Shown: positions 23,820 to 34,379 of the stretch, in pieces
Position numbering within the stretch: position 1 is the first letter of the stretch
Layout: each line of letters begins with the position of its first letter
Assembly: GCA_021234155.1 (NCBI GenBank)
Contig: JAJEKV010000022.1
Coordinates: 3,972,830 to 4,036,829, forward strand
Length of the DNA stretch: 64,000 nucleotides
DNA from: Isoetes taiwanensis
Lineage: Eukaryota; Streptophyta; Lycopodiopsida; Isoetales; Isoetaceae
Direction of reading: 5' to 3'
The notes under the pieces: model-generated
What the model was told of the DNA's origin: nothing
What the model saw: the letters and a program-made list of their open reading frames with translations, nothing else
Databases searched by the model: none
Made by a program: the position numbers and the translations under genes

Positions 23820-24303
23820 TGTAATCCAACATAATGAACCAAACACAAGCTGAGCAGAATGCAAAATATATGCATCAGGCTGCGCCACACTCTATCAGCA
23901 AGCACTCACAAGGCAAGACACGAGAATTGAAGGAAAGAATTTGAAGAATGGAACAAGAGATCAAATACACCTCAATTGCACAACCAAATCATAATCAAGA
24001 TAATCTGGAGGTTCATCCTCCTCTTCATTATTTATTTCTTCCATGGAACACTCTATACAAATGGATAATCTCTTCCAAGAGCAAGAGTAAGAGAGAGAGA
24101 ATGAGGAGACATACCCCTCCTCTTAAACTTACACATCAAATCTCAGCCCTTCATCTTTGAACAATCTCCACCATAGGATCTTCAATAACCAACATGCCTT
24201 TTGAGATCATGCCACTTTATCAAATATTCAACCATTAAAATGGCTTTAATAGTCCTTCAAGCCCAAATACAAGTGCCCACACTCTAAAACATCCAAAAAA
24301 TAC
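23820..24303 (-). repeat. Left LTR, first part
   Basis: This segment matches 32876-33359 of the intact right LTR with only a few substitutions (for example GAGACATACC against GAGACGTACC). Homology stops at CCAAAAAATA, where the 6.8-kb inner insertion begins. Confidence 0.85.
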
Positions 24304-24429
24304 TAGGAACGGTGCCCAGCATTGCTGGGCATAAGCTCATAACCTATAAATGATACACTACAGTGATGAGAGAGGCAAGCATGAATAACCTAGAAGTACT
24401 CCATTGTTAAAGTAGTCGACACCGTTTCT

Positions 24430-24795
24430 CTTTCCCTTTGCCACTTGCTATACCCCGCTTTTATACTTTTGCTTTTTCCTTTTCCTCGTACGCGTTTCCT
24501 TTTCTTCTTTTCACTTTCAGTTTTCTTGATAAACTTTTTCCTTCCTCTTTCCCTCATTTCTCCACCCTATTCCTCTTTTCCTTTTCACCATGCTTTTTTC
24601 CTTTTTCCCCTTCATTTTCTTTTGACTCTTCCGTTTTCCCATAACCTTTCTACACATTTTTCCTCTTTCCTTTTCTCTTCTACCAATTTTCCTTTTTTTC
24701 CCACCCTTTCTTTCTTCCCCCTTTTTTTCCCTCTCCCTTTTTTGCTTCCGTTTTGCCTTTCTTCACTCTCTCTCTTCCTCCTTTTCCCGTGACCT
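24430..24795. repeat. Pyrimidine-rich tract 1
   Basis: The plus strand is nearly pure C/T (TTTCCTTTTTC-type words) for about 360 bp. The long Phe/Ser/Pro-rich frames and their Lys/Glu/Arg-rich opposites come from this bias and are not genes. It matches in style the longer tract at 29490-30960 at the other end of the insertion. Confidence 0.85.
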
Positions 24796-24956
24796 TTTTG
24801 GGTTGCCCCTAGGGGGGCAAACCCTCGTTTATGTGGGTATGTGGGCATATCCAGGTATATGCCGGCATATGCCTAGCATATGCTGGTGACTGCTCCAAAC
24901 TGGCTGCTACCTGTAAACTCTCGGTCATCCAGCCCCATTCCTTCGCAGGCGTGGCT

Positions 24957-25910
24957 ATGGCGCAGCTCGACCCTTCTTCTTCTTCCAAGCATTTTCCTCT
25001 GGCTTCCAAGAGCATGGCAGTTATTTACCATACTGCTTTGAGTTTGGATGTACAAACAGCAAATGCTGTAAATGAATACAGAGCTTCAAGACTCTCATCT
25101 TTTCGCACAATGTTGCTGGAGGGCATCCATGCAGACGTTACAATTGAGACAGGTGAAGGTGACACTACACTTGCACACCGAGATGTTCATTGTGCAAATC
25201 AATTTTGAAGCCATTAGTATGCTAGTGTCGTTCTCTACTCTAATATGTAACCATGAATTGGTCACTTTGGATGACAGCTATATTGAGCATGGTATTGAGT
25301 CAATCATTTTCGGAATGAGGAGTTAAATCTTATGAAAGCATTCCTTGTAAGCAAATGAAGTTATAAGAGGTATCATGCATAAAGCTGCAGAAATGTTTTG
25401 TGTCATTTTGGTGTGGAGGCATGACCCATCAAGCAAATATTTTTCTTTTTCTTTTTTATGTTTAATTTTTAAGAATCTGCTGAAGTTGTGGTAATATGCA
25501 GTAAAACTAATTAGAGTTTGTTTTGTATAGGCCATCAGATCACCTGTATCCAATGCCATGTTTGAGCATGAGTTAAAAGAAAAGACATGTGCTGTCATAC
25601 GTGTGACTGGTATATGGACTAGATGGGAGTGGAAATTTCTGTCCACAATTATTTTGAAAAGTTTGAGATGTTATTTTGAATAATGCATAATTTATGTGCT
25701 TCAGGGGAGCATGATACAAATGCCATGAAAGAGCATGGCATGGCATTGTTGGCAGCTGCTCATAAGTATGACATTCCTGCTTTAAAACGGGTATGTGAAT
25801 CTGCAGTGGCGAGCCAAGTTTATCCGTTGAAAAGTAATGCAGTGCCATCTCTGTGTTTCTATACCTTTGTCAATACACATAACAGGTATGAGATTTGAAT
25901 AGTTGGCTGA
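24957..25910 (+). pseudogene. BTB/POZ-domain gene fragment
   Basis: Three exon pieces of a plant BTB/POZ protein (typically a substrate adaptor for Cullin-3 ubiquitin ligases) occur in order. Exon 1 (ATG at 24957) contains SSFRTMLLEGIHADVTIET, then GEGDTTLAHR, the start of the BTB fold. Exon 2 (about 25531-25622) reads AIRSPVSNAMFEHELKEK, matching the ARSPVF..MF.H.LKEK core. Exon 3 (about 25705-25800) reads MALLAAAHKYDIPALKRVCE, the end of the fold. The exon for the intervening Y.Y. segment is missing, and exon 1 runs into a stop after DVHCANQF. Introns are retained, so this is a DNA-level copy. It is followed directly by TAF5 exons, to which it is unrelated. Confidence 0.7.
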
Positions 25911-26090
25911 AAGCATTCAACTGAAAGAGGCAGCATCTAACGACATAAAACCAGATAGCTAATGGCATAATATAATGTGAAAATTGAATCTAACTCATCT
26001 CTCATTGAAGTGCTAGAAATATCTCTTTTATCTTCCTAGCTTATTTTCCTGCCACTATTATAATTATATATTTGCGTTTGTTTTTTATAG

Positions 26091-28022
26091 TCTAAATTGT
26101 TCATCTATATCTGCGGGTGGGTGCTCAGCTTGTTGGGGGCTTCTCAGATTCGTCATTAAGGTAGGCCAAGTATAAAGATTTAATTGTGTAGGTAATCCAA
26201 CGTAATCTGGATGAAGACATCTTTTCTTTGCACGAATCTAGAATTGAGTTTAGAGGGAGCTCTTAGATCTTAAAGACAATGGAATATTTGTAGGTTTGGA
26301 ACATGGAAAACTTGGAGAACGTGACATTTCTTCGAAAAATGGTAGAAAGAATTTTGCGGATTTATGCTGAAAAAGCTAAATTTGTTTTTAGAAGTCATAT
26401 TTAAGCATCATTTCAAAATCTTGACTGAACTGCTTAGATTATCTGCAGGTATTGATAGTGATAATAAGGACAATGGATCAGCATATGCGCACTTGACAGG
26501 CCACAGTGGATCTGTCCTTCTTTCTGCTTCTGCAGATTGTACAGGTAAAAAACTTTTGCATAAATTCAGTATTGCACTGACGAAGCAATCTCTGCCGCTG
26601 CCAACTTTTCTTTGAAATATGCATTTTGGACATTATTCTATATTATGTTTGGTTTCCGATGTGGTGGTTAAATTTGTAGTTCGTCTTTGGAGTCTGAAGC
26701 TCAAGACAAACCTTGTTTGTTACAAGGGCCACAATTATCCTGTCTGGGATGTCCAGGTAATATATAATATTATTAGCTCATTCATTCCTCCAATTTAAAT
26801 TAAAAGTTTTGCATTTTTTGACATATTCTCCAGTGTAGTCCTGTTGGTCACTACTTTGCAGTGCATCACATGATAGAACTGCTAGAATATGGTCACTACT
26901 TTGCGTATACTTGCAGGACATCTTTCCGATGTTGATGTAAGCATGATCACTTGCTTGATGTCCAAAATGATAATTTAAATGTATTTGAGAACTACTTTCC
27001 TGCAATGTGTGCAATGGCATGTCAATTGCAACTGTATTGCGACTGGATCCAGTGACAAGACCGTAAGATTATGGGACGTGCAAACAGGGGAATGCATGCG
27101 TGTATTTGCTGGACACAGGGGAATGGTCGTGCCCTTGGCCATGTCACCTGAAGGGCGTTATATGGCATCTGGAGATGAAGATGGTGCAATAATGATGTGG
27201 GATATGGCAACCACAAAATGTGTATCTCCTTTGCTAGGACACACGGGTAGTGTATGGAGCCTTGCATTCAGGTAATATCCCTTTGTCGTTTCCAGAGTCT
27301 CAAGATTTTTAAGCAAATGTTGCATATAACCATAAGACAACATTTTGAGAGATTTTGATGACCCTATAAAAGAACCTTCCTTCCTTCCTATGCTTGAAGG
27401 AAGATTCCGCTAGTTTAATAAATTTGGAGATGAAATGCCCGCATGAGCATTTTGCTGTTAATTGTGAGTATAACTCTGGTAATGTTTAGACGCTGGATGT
27501 ATGAATGGGTGTTGAGAGTGTATCATGACATATGCCAAAGAGGTTGTCCCCTGTGCTACTCAGAAAAGCCGATTTGCCAGCATTAAATTTCCCAAATGTT
27601 CATTGAAATTTGCTTTCCACTCGTACTACATTTAGGAATTGAAGATATTCTTTATTCCATGTGTAAATAACTAATGTTTTATCCCAGCGGTGAAGGTTCC
27701 CTGCTTGCTTCGGGCTCAATAGACAATACAGTGAGGTTGTTGGATGTCAATGCCAGTTCTAAAGCCTCTCGCACTGCAGAAAAGTATGCACATTGTTTAA
27801 AGTCATATTGTTGTTCTTTCAGATTCTTAATGATCGAGAAAGATACATTACAGATCTGGTACTGTTCGACGCCTAAGGCTTTTGAAAACGTTACCAACTA
27901 AGTCTACTCCTGTCCATGCTCTTCGGGTAGGTTTGTTTGGTGATGGCGTATGGGACCACCCATTTTGAATTTGCGTAATGGTTTTTGCACTTTTCTCGGA
28001 GGAACCTCCTATTTGCAGCTGG
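26091..28022 (+). pseudogene. TAF5 (TFIID subunit) WD40-domain fragment
   Basis: TAF5 is a core TFIID (and SAGA-related) subunit with an N-terminal dimerisation domain and C-terminal WD40 propeller. Here the propeller is present as retained exons: LNCSSIS and LVGGFSDSSLR (26091-26175), LTGHSGSV...SASADCT (26450-26545), VRLWSLKLKTNLVCYKGHN then YPVWDVQ (26681-26756), CSPVGHYFA/ASHDRTARIWSL/LAGHLSDVD (26833-26936), then CVQWHVNCNCIATGSSDKTV through GHTGSVWSLAF (27008-27271), EGSLLASGSIDNTVRLLDV (27689-27784), LLKTLPTKSTPVHALR (27865-27927) and FSRRNLLFAAG (about 27989). The N-terminal half is absent. Frameshifts occur near 26130, 26865 and 26910, and one blade has lost its YSATFSP-type part. 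It is a captured fragment, not a working TAF5. Confidence 0.9.
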
Positions 28023-29489
28023 TTGTTTCAGTTCTCCAAAATTACAACATAAAATTTAAATATCTGAAGAGTAATTTCATTTATTAAATCCAAGTTGCAG
28101 ATTTTGATAGAGAAAGCCAAACACCAGGCACATTGACTACAGACAGACTTGTACAGAAAAAGTGCATCCGTGCCATCACACTTCTCTATTTGGCATTGGA
28201 CACAGTTATCAACAGGCACACAGGCGCATGCCAGAGTAATTTCCATACACACTGCACCATACCTCACTGTGTGACGTAGGCAAAAGGGTAGTGTAGAGGA
28301 GACCAAGAAAATTGTAGTATTTAATACTGCTGTACCAAAAGTGAAATGAAGTGCATTTTTCACGTCATACCAATACAGCGAACCAGCGTTGGGAAAACTC
28401 CAGGGTAAAGAAGGTTTTTTCGACTACCAACCATTTCAAAGATCAAGTGTCGATAGAATGAACGTACTTGCATACAATCTAATACGGGAGACACTTTAGA
28501 AACAAGGAACAAACAACAACGAAGGAAAAACTTTCTTATCTTGAACCAAAAAATCAAATCATATATTCTATATATAGCTTTTTTACAATCGTTTGTTGCA
28601 CTTGTAATGCCTTTGCTACATGTTGTGGACTTTGGATCCACTCATATTTTATACGCATGGCCTATGGCCAATTTGGGCCAATTTAGTCTCCATAGATGTT
28701 AAAAACCCTATGTGTCTAACTTATTGCAGCATTGATGGACACCACTAATATAGTTTGTATATGTACTCATATTCATGCTATTCAGCCTCTCTGGAAGGTT
28801 CAGCCTGTCTGGAAGGCTAATTGGAAGAAATGCAATTGTTTGACTATTATACGTGGGAAGTTTGACTTGCACACTTTGTACACAATGTGTCAAACATTGT
28901 GCATGCAGCTTTAATGCTGATGCTTTGCAAGCAGATCTTCCGAGAATACTAATACAAAACTAGATTCATCTATCAAATTCATGACCAACATGGAAGAGCA
29001 AGAAATGGAGACGATTTTGATTTATAATACAATGAAAACATATGTTTTTGGAGTCACCACATATGACTATATGACTACAGCCACATGATAATTGCCCCGA
29101 GGAGGATCATTTCGCCCAGTAAAGGCTCCAGGCAAGCAAGCCCGTGCACCGCCAAGTCTGGAGCCACGAGTGTGCCGCCGAGTGTGGCAGCATTACCGGT
29201 GCCTTTACTGGCGAAATGCCCGATTCAACGCAATTACATGATGTAATGACCATAGGGTTCATATTATGAACAAAAGTGTTGAGTCCAAATAGACAATGAG
29301 CACCTTCTTGAGCTAAGAAAATGACAACCTGCGTTCATATCATTTATACGACTCCAGGTAAAACAGACAAGATCCAACACAAAAAATCGAATCATGAAAA
29401 CACACTTTCGGGCCACCGGAGGGCAACCCTCCGTGTGCAGCACCTTGTTTTTTTTTTAAGAACTGTGTCATCAATATATTAAAAGAATG
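28023..29489. other. Flank of captured fragments; no gene seen
   Basis: No family signature is visible. Two items stand out: the inverted repeat at 29110-29217, and a GC-rich module at 29408-29450 with a GGAGGG CAA CCCTCC stem followed by GCAGCACCTTG and poly-T, related to the module at 1580-1625. Confidence 0.4.
29110..29217. repeat. Inverted repeat, ~17-bp arms
   Basis: ATTTCGCCCAGTAAAGGC (29110-29127) pairs with GCCTTTACTGGCGAAAT (29201-29217) with a single unpaired C. The ~73-bp loop is GC-rich and carries repeated GTG.GCCGCC/GTGTG words. It could be a small MITE or a hairpin at an element end. Confidence 0.7.
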
Positions 29490-30965
29490 GTAATGTGACC
29501 TTTCGCCCTTCCCTTTTTCCATTTCCCTCTTCCCCTTTTTCTCGTGCCCTTTTTTCCAGGTTCGCTTTCACCCTTTTCATCTATCCTTTTCTTTTTCCTT
29601 TCCCTTTCTCTTTTTCCCTTCCTTTCTTCCCATCCTTTTCTTGTTCCCCTTTTGCCCTTCCCGGTCCCCATTTTTTTTCTTTTTTCTCCTCTCTCAACCC
29701 TTTCCCTTTCCGTCTTCCCCTTTCCCAATGCCCTTTTGCTCCCCTTTTCCATTTTCCTTTCCCTTTCCCTTTCCCTTTTCCTTTTCTTTTTCCCATGCCA
29801 TTTTCCCCTTCCCTTTTCCTCTTTCCTCAACGGTTCACTCTTCCCCTTTTTTCCTTCCCTTTTTCCATGCTCTTTTTCACTTCCTTTTCCCCCTCTCTTT
29901 ACCCTTTCCCGTTCTCTATCCCTATCCCTTTTCTTGATGGACATTTTTTTTTCTTTTCCTCATTTCCCAACTCTTTTCCTCTTCTCCTTTTTGTTGTGCC
30001 TTTTTTACCTTTTCTTTCCCCTTCCCCCCTTCATTTTCTTCTCACTTCCTTCTTTCCATGCCTTTTTCAACATCTCTCTTTTTCCTCAACCTTTTTTCCC
30101 CTTTTCCCCACCCTTTCTCTCTTCCCCTTTTTTTTTCTCTTGCCCTTTTCCCATGCTTTTTTTTTTCACTTTCATTTTCTTCTTTCTTTCCCTTTTTTCC
30201 TGTACCCTTTTCCCCTTCCCTTTTCCCTTGTCTCTCTTTCCCTTTCCCTCACGCCCTTTTTCCCATGTTCCCTTTCCACCTTTCTGCCTCCCTTTTTTAT
30301 TTTCCTTTCTCGTTTCCATTTTCCCATGCTCTCTTTCTATTCCTTCTCCCCACCCTTTTCTTGTTTCCCTTTTTCCTCTTCCTTTTTCCTCCTTTACCTT
30401 CCCTTTCGTCTTCCCTTTTTCCCTCCTTTTTTCTTTTCCCTTTTCCTTTCCCTTCTTCCATGCCATTTTTCCCTTCTCTTTTCCCTCTTCTAACCCTTTT
30501 CTCTCTTCCCTTTTTGCCACCTTTTTCTTCCTTTTTTCCATGCTTTTTTTCGCTTATCCTTTTCCCCTTTCTTCACCCTTTCCCTCTTTCCCTTTTTCCC
30601 GTGCTCTTTCACCCTTCTCTTTTTCATTTTTCCTTTCCCTCTTCCCTTTTTTTAGTGCCTTTTTTCCCATGCTCCCTTTTCTTCTTCCTTTTTCTTTTTT
30701 CATTTCCCTTTTCCCATGCGCTTTTCCCCTTCTCTTTACTCCACCCTTTTTCTGTTACCCTTTCTCCCTTCTTTTTTCCTCCTTTTCCCACCCTTTGCTT
30801 CTTTTTCCCTTTTTCCCCTCGTTTTCCCCTCCCTTTTTCTTTTTCTTTTTTCTTATCCCTTTTCCCATGCCATTTTTTCATTTTTTTTTTCTCCCTTTCC
30901 TCACCCTTTTCCACTTCCCCTTTTTCCCATGCCTTTTTACCTTTTCACGTTCCCCTCTCCTCAAG
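29490..30965. repeat. Pyrimidine-rich tract 2 (~1.5 kb)
   Basis: The plus strand consists of C/T words (CCCTTTTCCC, TTCCCTTTTTCC) with periodic CCATGC interruptions, almost without A or G. The 481-codon and 332-codon open frames are low-complexity by-products. Long mirror-like polypyrimidine tracts can adopt triplex (H-DNA) structure. Confidence 0.9.
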
Positions 30966-31072
30966 ACATCAAAACATGACCGATCATAGTGGTCAAAAGT
31001 TGTGCGATAAATCTCTGCCTTTGGATGCAATTAGATGATCTTGGTCATTCAAATTAGGGCTTGATACAACAC

Positions 31073-31176
31073 GCTAAAACATTATAATATAAGATAATAT
31101 CTTCTTCAATTTCAGCAGATAAATCATCAAACATACATCAAATGTGATAATTTGGTGCAAAACATACCACATTACA
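31073..31176 (-). repeat. Left LTR, second part
   Basis: From ATAATATCTTCTTCAATTTC to CCACATTACA this matches the end of the right LTR (33356-33441), with one substitution (ACATACCAC against ACATATCAC). It ends directly at the polypurine tract. Confidence 0.85.
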
Positions 31177-32875
31177 TTATTCCCCCCCAAGATTATTCAT
31201 CGTCCCGATGAATTCTTCAAAAATCTTTTCTTCGATCTTCATGTCTTCAACTTGGTCCTCTAAATAGCATCACAACTTAACAAAAATCCAATGTCCAAAT
31301 GTCTTCAAGCCTTCAAAATCATCTACAGAAGTCTTCCAAGGAAAAAAATACTAAAAACTTCTAACATCACTTCATCTTCATCAATTATAGGGTAGCAAGT
31401 CCCATCCAGGTCAGTGGCACCCTCGCTCTACTGCCCGGTATGACGCTCTATCCCCTTCACAACACTTATAATTTTTCATCACATTTTACATAGGTCATGA
31501 GATGCTGCGGCCTTTCTAGGTCAGCACATCCATCATGTCATCCATAATCACTTAAATAAAAATAAAACTTGTACAACTTCCTTTGATAGCTTGAATTCTT
31601 GAAAAAACTTGAAATTGAAATCCAATCAAATTGCAAAAGCATAAGCACTAACCACATGTTCTTGATTAATATGGTGTTCGACTTGAATAAGCTCGTTGGA
31701 GAATAAATAGTCTTGTCATATAAACAAAAAGATAATACTGACCATTGAGATGCAATATTCATACTTGAAATCTTCCAACCAAATATAGTAATTGAACTTC
31801 AAATAACTTTGAAAGAACATTAGTAATTTTCGCTTTTAAACACTTGAGCAGAATAAATGTTATTTGATCTTTGGTCTTGAATAATAGCAATCGACATAGC
31901 TTGGAGAATATAAGATACATCTTCATAAATAGGCAAATAAATAACCTGGAAAATAACGTCTTCATAAATAACCTGGAAAATAACGTCTTCATAATACCAT
32001 TTGTGGTTCAAAAACTTATCCAATGGGCTATTTGCCACAAAACTTTTAAAGTTCTACTATTCCTTAGCCTTTAATATCTTTTAATTTCCCTTCACTTTCA
32101 CCATTCTTCACAACCCTTTTTTTTTTTTTTTTCATTCCTCTGCTTTTCTATGCTATCTTGTGGCAGGGCCGTTAGGTATGTATGGCGCGCATTTGAAAGG
32201 TCGAGCAGGTGTGGGAGATGATTAGGGTCGGATTTTGTCTTGCAGGTCCGTGAATGGAGATGGCGGTTGAGGGTGAGGCTATGGCTGTAGCCAACGACAT
32301 GCTATAGGGCTTCAGATCTGATAAAAGGCAAATGGATATGGCCGGAGATGGCAGATCAGAGCATATTAGGTATCGGCCATGGCGAGTATCTGCTGCACAC
32401 ATCATGTTTTTAGCATCCCACATCTGTTGTGTTAACTCTGAAATCTTCTGCAGAGTTTGGCTATCACAATAAATCGCTTTTGCACAGGTTTTTGCAATTG
32501 GTATGGCACAGAGAGGTATACACCAGCATTTGTTTATGAGAATATGAATTTTGAATGAACCTTACAGTTTCCTTCTTTTGTTTACAGTAGAAATCCACAA
32601 CAAAATCTAAGCATTCACAGGCATTCTGTTCAAGCTTTACTGGCCAGGCAAAGGAAGAACAGATCGTTTTTATCTTCAAGTATATTTTCATCTGCTTAAA
32701 AATCAAATCCTTACCTCTATGTTGCATCTCTTGTTTGATTTTGAAAGAAGCAATACTCATTACAAATATTCTGAACTTCTGCAAGATATTTCCAGCGCTG
32801 ATTTACTGGTGAAGGTTGTTTTCTTGAAAATAATGCTAATAGAATGCTGCTATTCTCGAAATGCCCCCCACTTAA
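31177..32875 (-). other. Interior of the non-autonomous LTR retrotransposon
   Basis: The 1.7-kb interior begins with the polypurine tract (31177-31190, minus-strand sense) and ends with the putative primer site at 32857-32870. It contains a short direct duplication (AATAACCTGGAAAATAACGTCTTCATA-type, about 31937-31992) and a poly-T run at 32119. No gag, protease, reverse transcriptase or integrase motif is seen. Confidence 0.6.
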
Positions 32876-33441
32876 TGTAATCCAACATAATGAACCAAAC
32901 ACCAAGCTGAGCAGAATGCAAAATATATGCATCAGGCTGCGCCACACTCTATCAGCAAGCACTCACAAGGCAAGACACGAAAATTGAAGGAAAGAATTTG
33001 AAGAATGGAACAAGAGATCAAATACACCTCAATTGCACAACCAAATCATAATCAAGATAATCTGGAGGTTCATCCTCCTCTTCATTATTTATTTCTTCCA
33101 TGGAACACTCTATACAAATGGATAATCTCTTCCAAGAGCAAGAGTAAGAGAGAGAGAATGAGGAGACGTACCCCTCCTCTTAAACTTACACATCAAATCT
33201 CAGCCCTTCATCTTTGAACAATCTCCACCATAGGATCTTCAATAACCAATATGCCTTTTGAGATCATGCCACTTCATCAAATATTCAACCATTAAAATGG
33301 CTTTAATACTCCTTCAAGCCCAAATACAAGTGCCCACACTCTAAAACATCCAAAAAATATAATATCTTCTTCAATTTCAGCAGATAAATCATCAAACATA
33401 CATCAAATGTGATAATTTGGTGCAAAACATATCACATTACA
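32876..33441 (-). repeat. Right LTR, intact (566 bp)
   Basis: The LTR runs from TGTAATCC to CATTACA and carries short inverted ends (TGTAAT/ATTACA). It is near-identical to the two parts of the left LTR, so the insertion is fairly recent. The TSD GTCTC follows directly. Confidence 0.85.
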
Positions 33442-33946
33442 GTCTCGCACAGAGATATAAACCAGGGATATATCACTTTGATAGCTCGGGCTTGCATGAC
33501 AAAAGCAGACATATTGAGAGGTTAGTGCTTGCTCATTGTATTTTGCTGTTGTGGCACAATGACAACAAATTTGAATGCAGGTTCCTGGAATTGCTTGGAC
33601 ACAATAATTTCATCTTTACAGCCTCAGATGTTGTGAAAATTTCCAGAACGCCTCTTCAAATCGATGGTCATTCATGTGGCCCTGCCGTATGTTTGTTTAT
33701 GCACAAATTTGTGAGGGGGTACTTGAAAGGAGTGAATATATTGTTGCCTGATCTAGTAAGTCAACTCAAATGCAGCAGACAAACCAAACTCTGTTATTGA
33801 TAAAGTGTGGTTAACTGCAGGTTGTGGACATTTCAGACCAGGATCTAGTTGATGTTAGAGTGTTCATGCTTGAAATTTTAAGATTAGAAGCAACAAAAGC
33901 TGGAACTGAGAGGAACATATGTATTGGGAAGTATGTAGGTGCATGA
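33442..33946 (+). pseudogene. Ulp1/SENP-type C48 protease, C-terminal part
   Basis: Coding resumes right after the retrotransposon. Removing the element and one TSD copy joins the two halves in frame without a stop. The first piece reads YHFDSSGLHDKSRHIER (FDS holds the catalytic Asp). An intron follows (gttagt at 33522 to gcag near 33580). The next exon carries TPLQIDGHSCGPAVCLF, with the oxyanion Gln and the nucleophile in HSCG. After a last intron, a terminal exon (33821-33946) reads VVDISDQDLVDVRVFMLEI and ends TGA. All three triad positions are conserved, so the gene may have been functional until recently, apart from the TAG in its 5' half. Confidence 0.8.
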
Positions 33947-34379
33947 GTCACCTCGTACTTTAAATCACTGTATATCTTTCTTATGTACATAATTGTTATT
34001 GTAACCTCGATTCATTTGAATGAAAATTCATATTCAATTCATCTCACAAACAAAGGAATCAAGTGTTTAGAAGAATTCAAATCTTCAAAAGAAATCGTCG
34101 TACTAACACATAAGTGAAGGTGTAGTATGATAGCTTCTTGTGCCCCGCGAGGGTGGACAACTCCACCACGATGCCTCTGCTTCTGGGGCCAGGTCACGTG
34201 CCACAAAAAGAACCTGTCCATGCCTAAAGGCTGATAGGAAAAAACGGGTAAGATGGTTTCCCAATGCTTTCCCGTGGGGAGTAACCGAAGTGGCTACTTC
34301 CTTCTCTAGGTTCATAGGAACCTCTTCCTCCATAATGGGCAGGGTTATGACAGAGGTCTTCCCCTCTCTTCATCCGAAT

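Larger units (their letters stand above)
24304..31072. mobile_element. Insertion carrying captured BTB and TAF5 fragments, inside an LTR
   Basis: About 6.8 kb interrupts the left LTR. The left junction starts CTAGGAACGG followed by a perfect 9-bp stem (TGCCCAGCA T TGCTGGGCA, 24313-24331). The right junction is less sharp because CTAAAACAT occurs on both sides. Inside lie two pyrimidine-rich tracts and intron-containing fragments of two unrelated genes on the plus strand. Capture of several gene pieces with introns is typical of Helitrons and Pack-type DNA transposons, and GTGCCC..GGGC modules occur near some plant Helitron ends. I see no clear TC start or hairpin plus CTRR end, so the class is open. 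Confidence 0.55.
23820..33441 (-). mobile_element. Non-autonomous LTR retrotransposon inserted in the Ulp1 gene
   Basis: The element is bounded by TGTAATCC and CATTACA and flanked by a perfect 5-bp target duplication GTCTC (23815-23819 and 33442-33446). The intact LTR is 32876-33441 (566 bp). The other is split into 23820-24303 and about 31073-31176. A purine run next to the left LTR (GGGGGGGAATAA on the minus strand, 31177-31190) is the polypurine tract. TGGGGGGCATTTCG on the minus strand, 5 bp from the right LTR, is the likely primer site, so the element points to the minus strand. The 1.7-kb interior has no gag or pol frame, so it depends on another element. Confidence 0.85.

Noticed and set aside
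26091-28022. Functional TAF5 gene
   Set aside because: The N-terminal domain is absent, there are at least three frameshifts, and the fragment lies inside an insertion within an LTR.
29544-30989. Open reading frame of 481 codons
   Set aside because: It consists of Phe/Ser/Pro/Leu only and comes from a polypyrimidine tract; overlapping frames on both strands are equally open.
23815-33446. The Ulp1 interruption as a natural intron (gtaagc...cacag)
   Set aside because: Without the retrotransposon the putative intron would be only 24 nt and is open in frame, so the element more likely sits within an exon.
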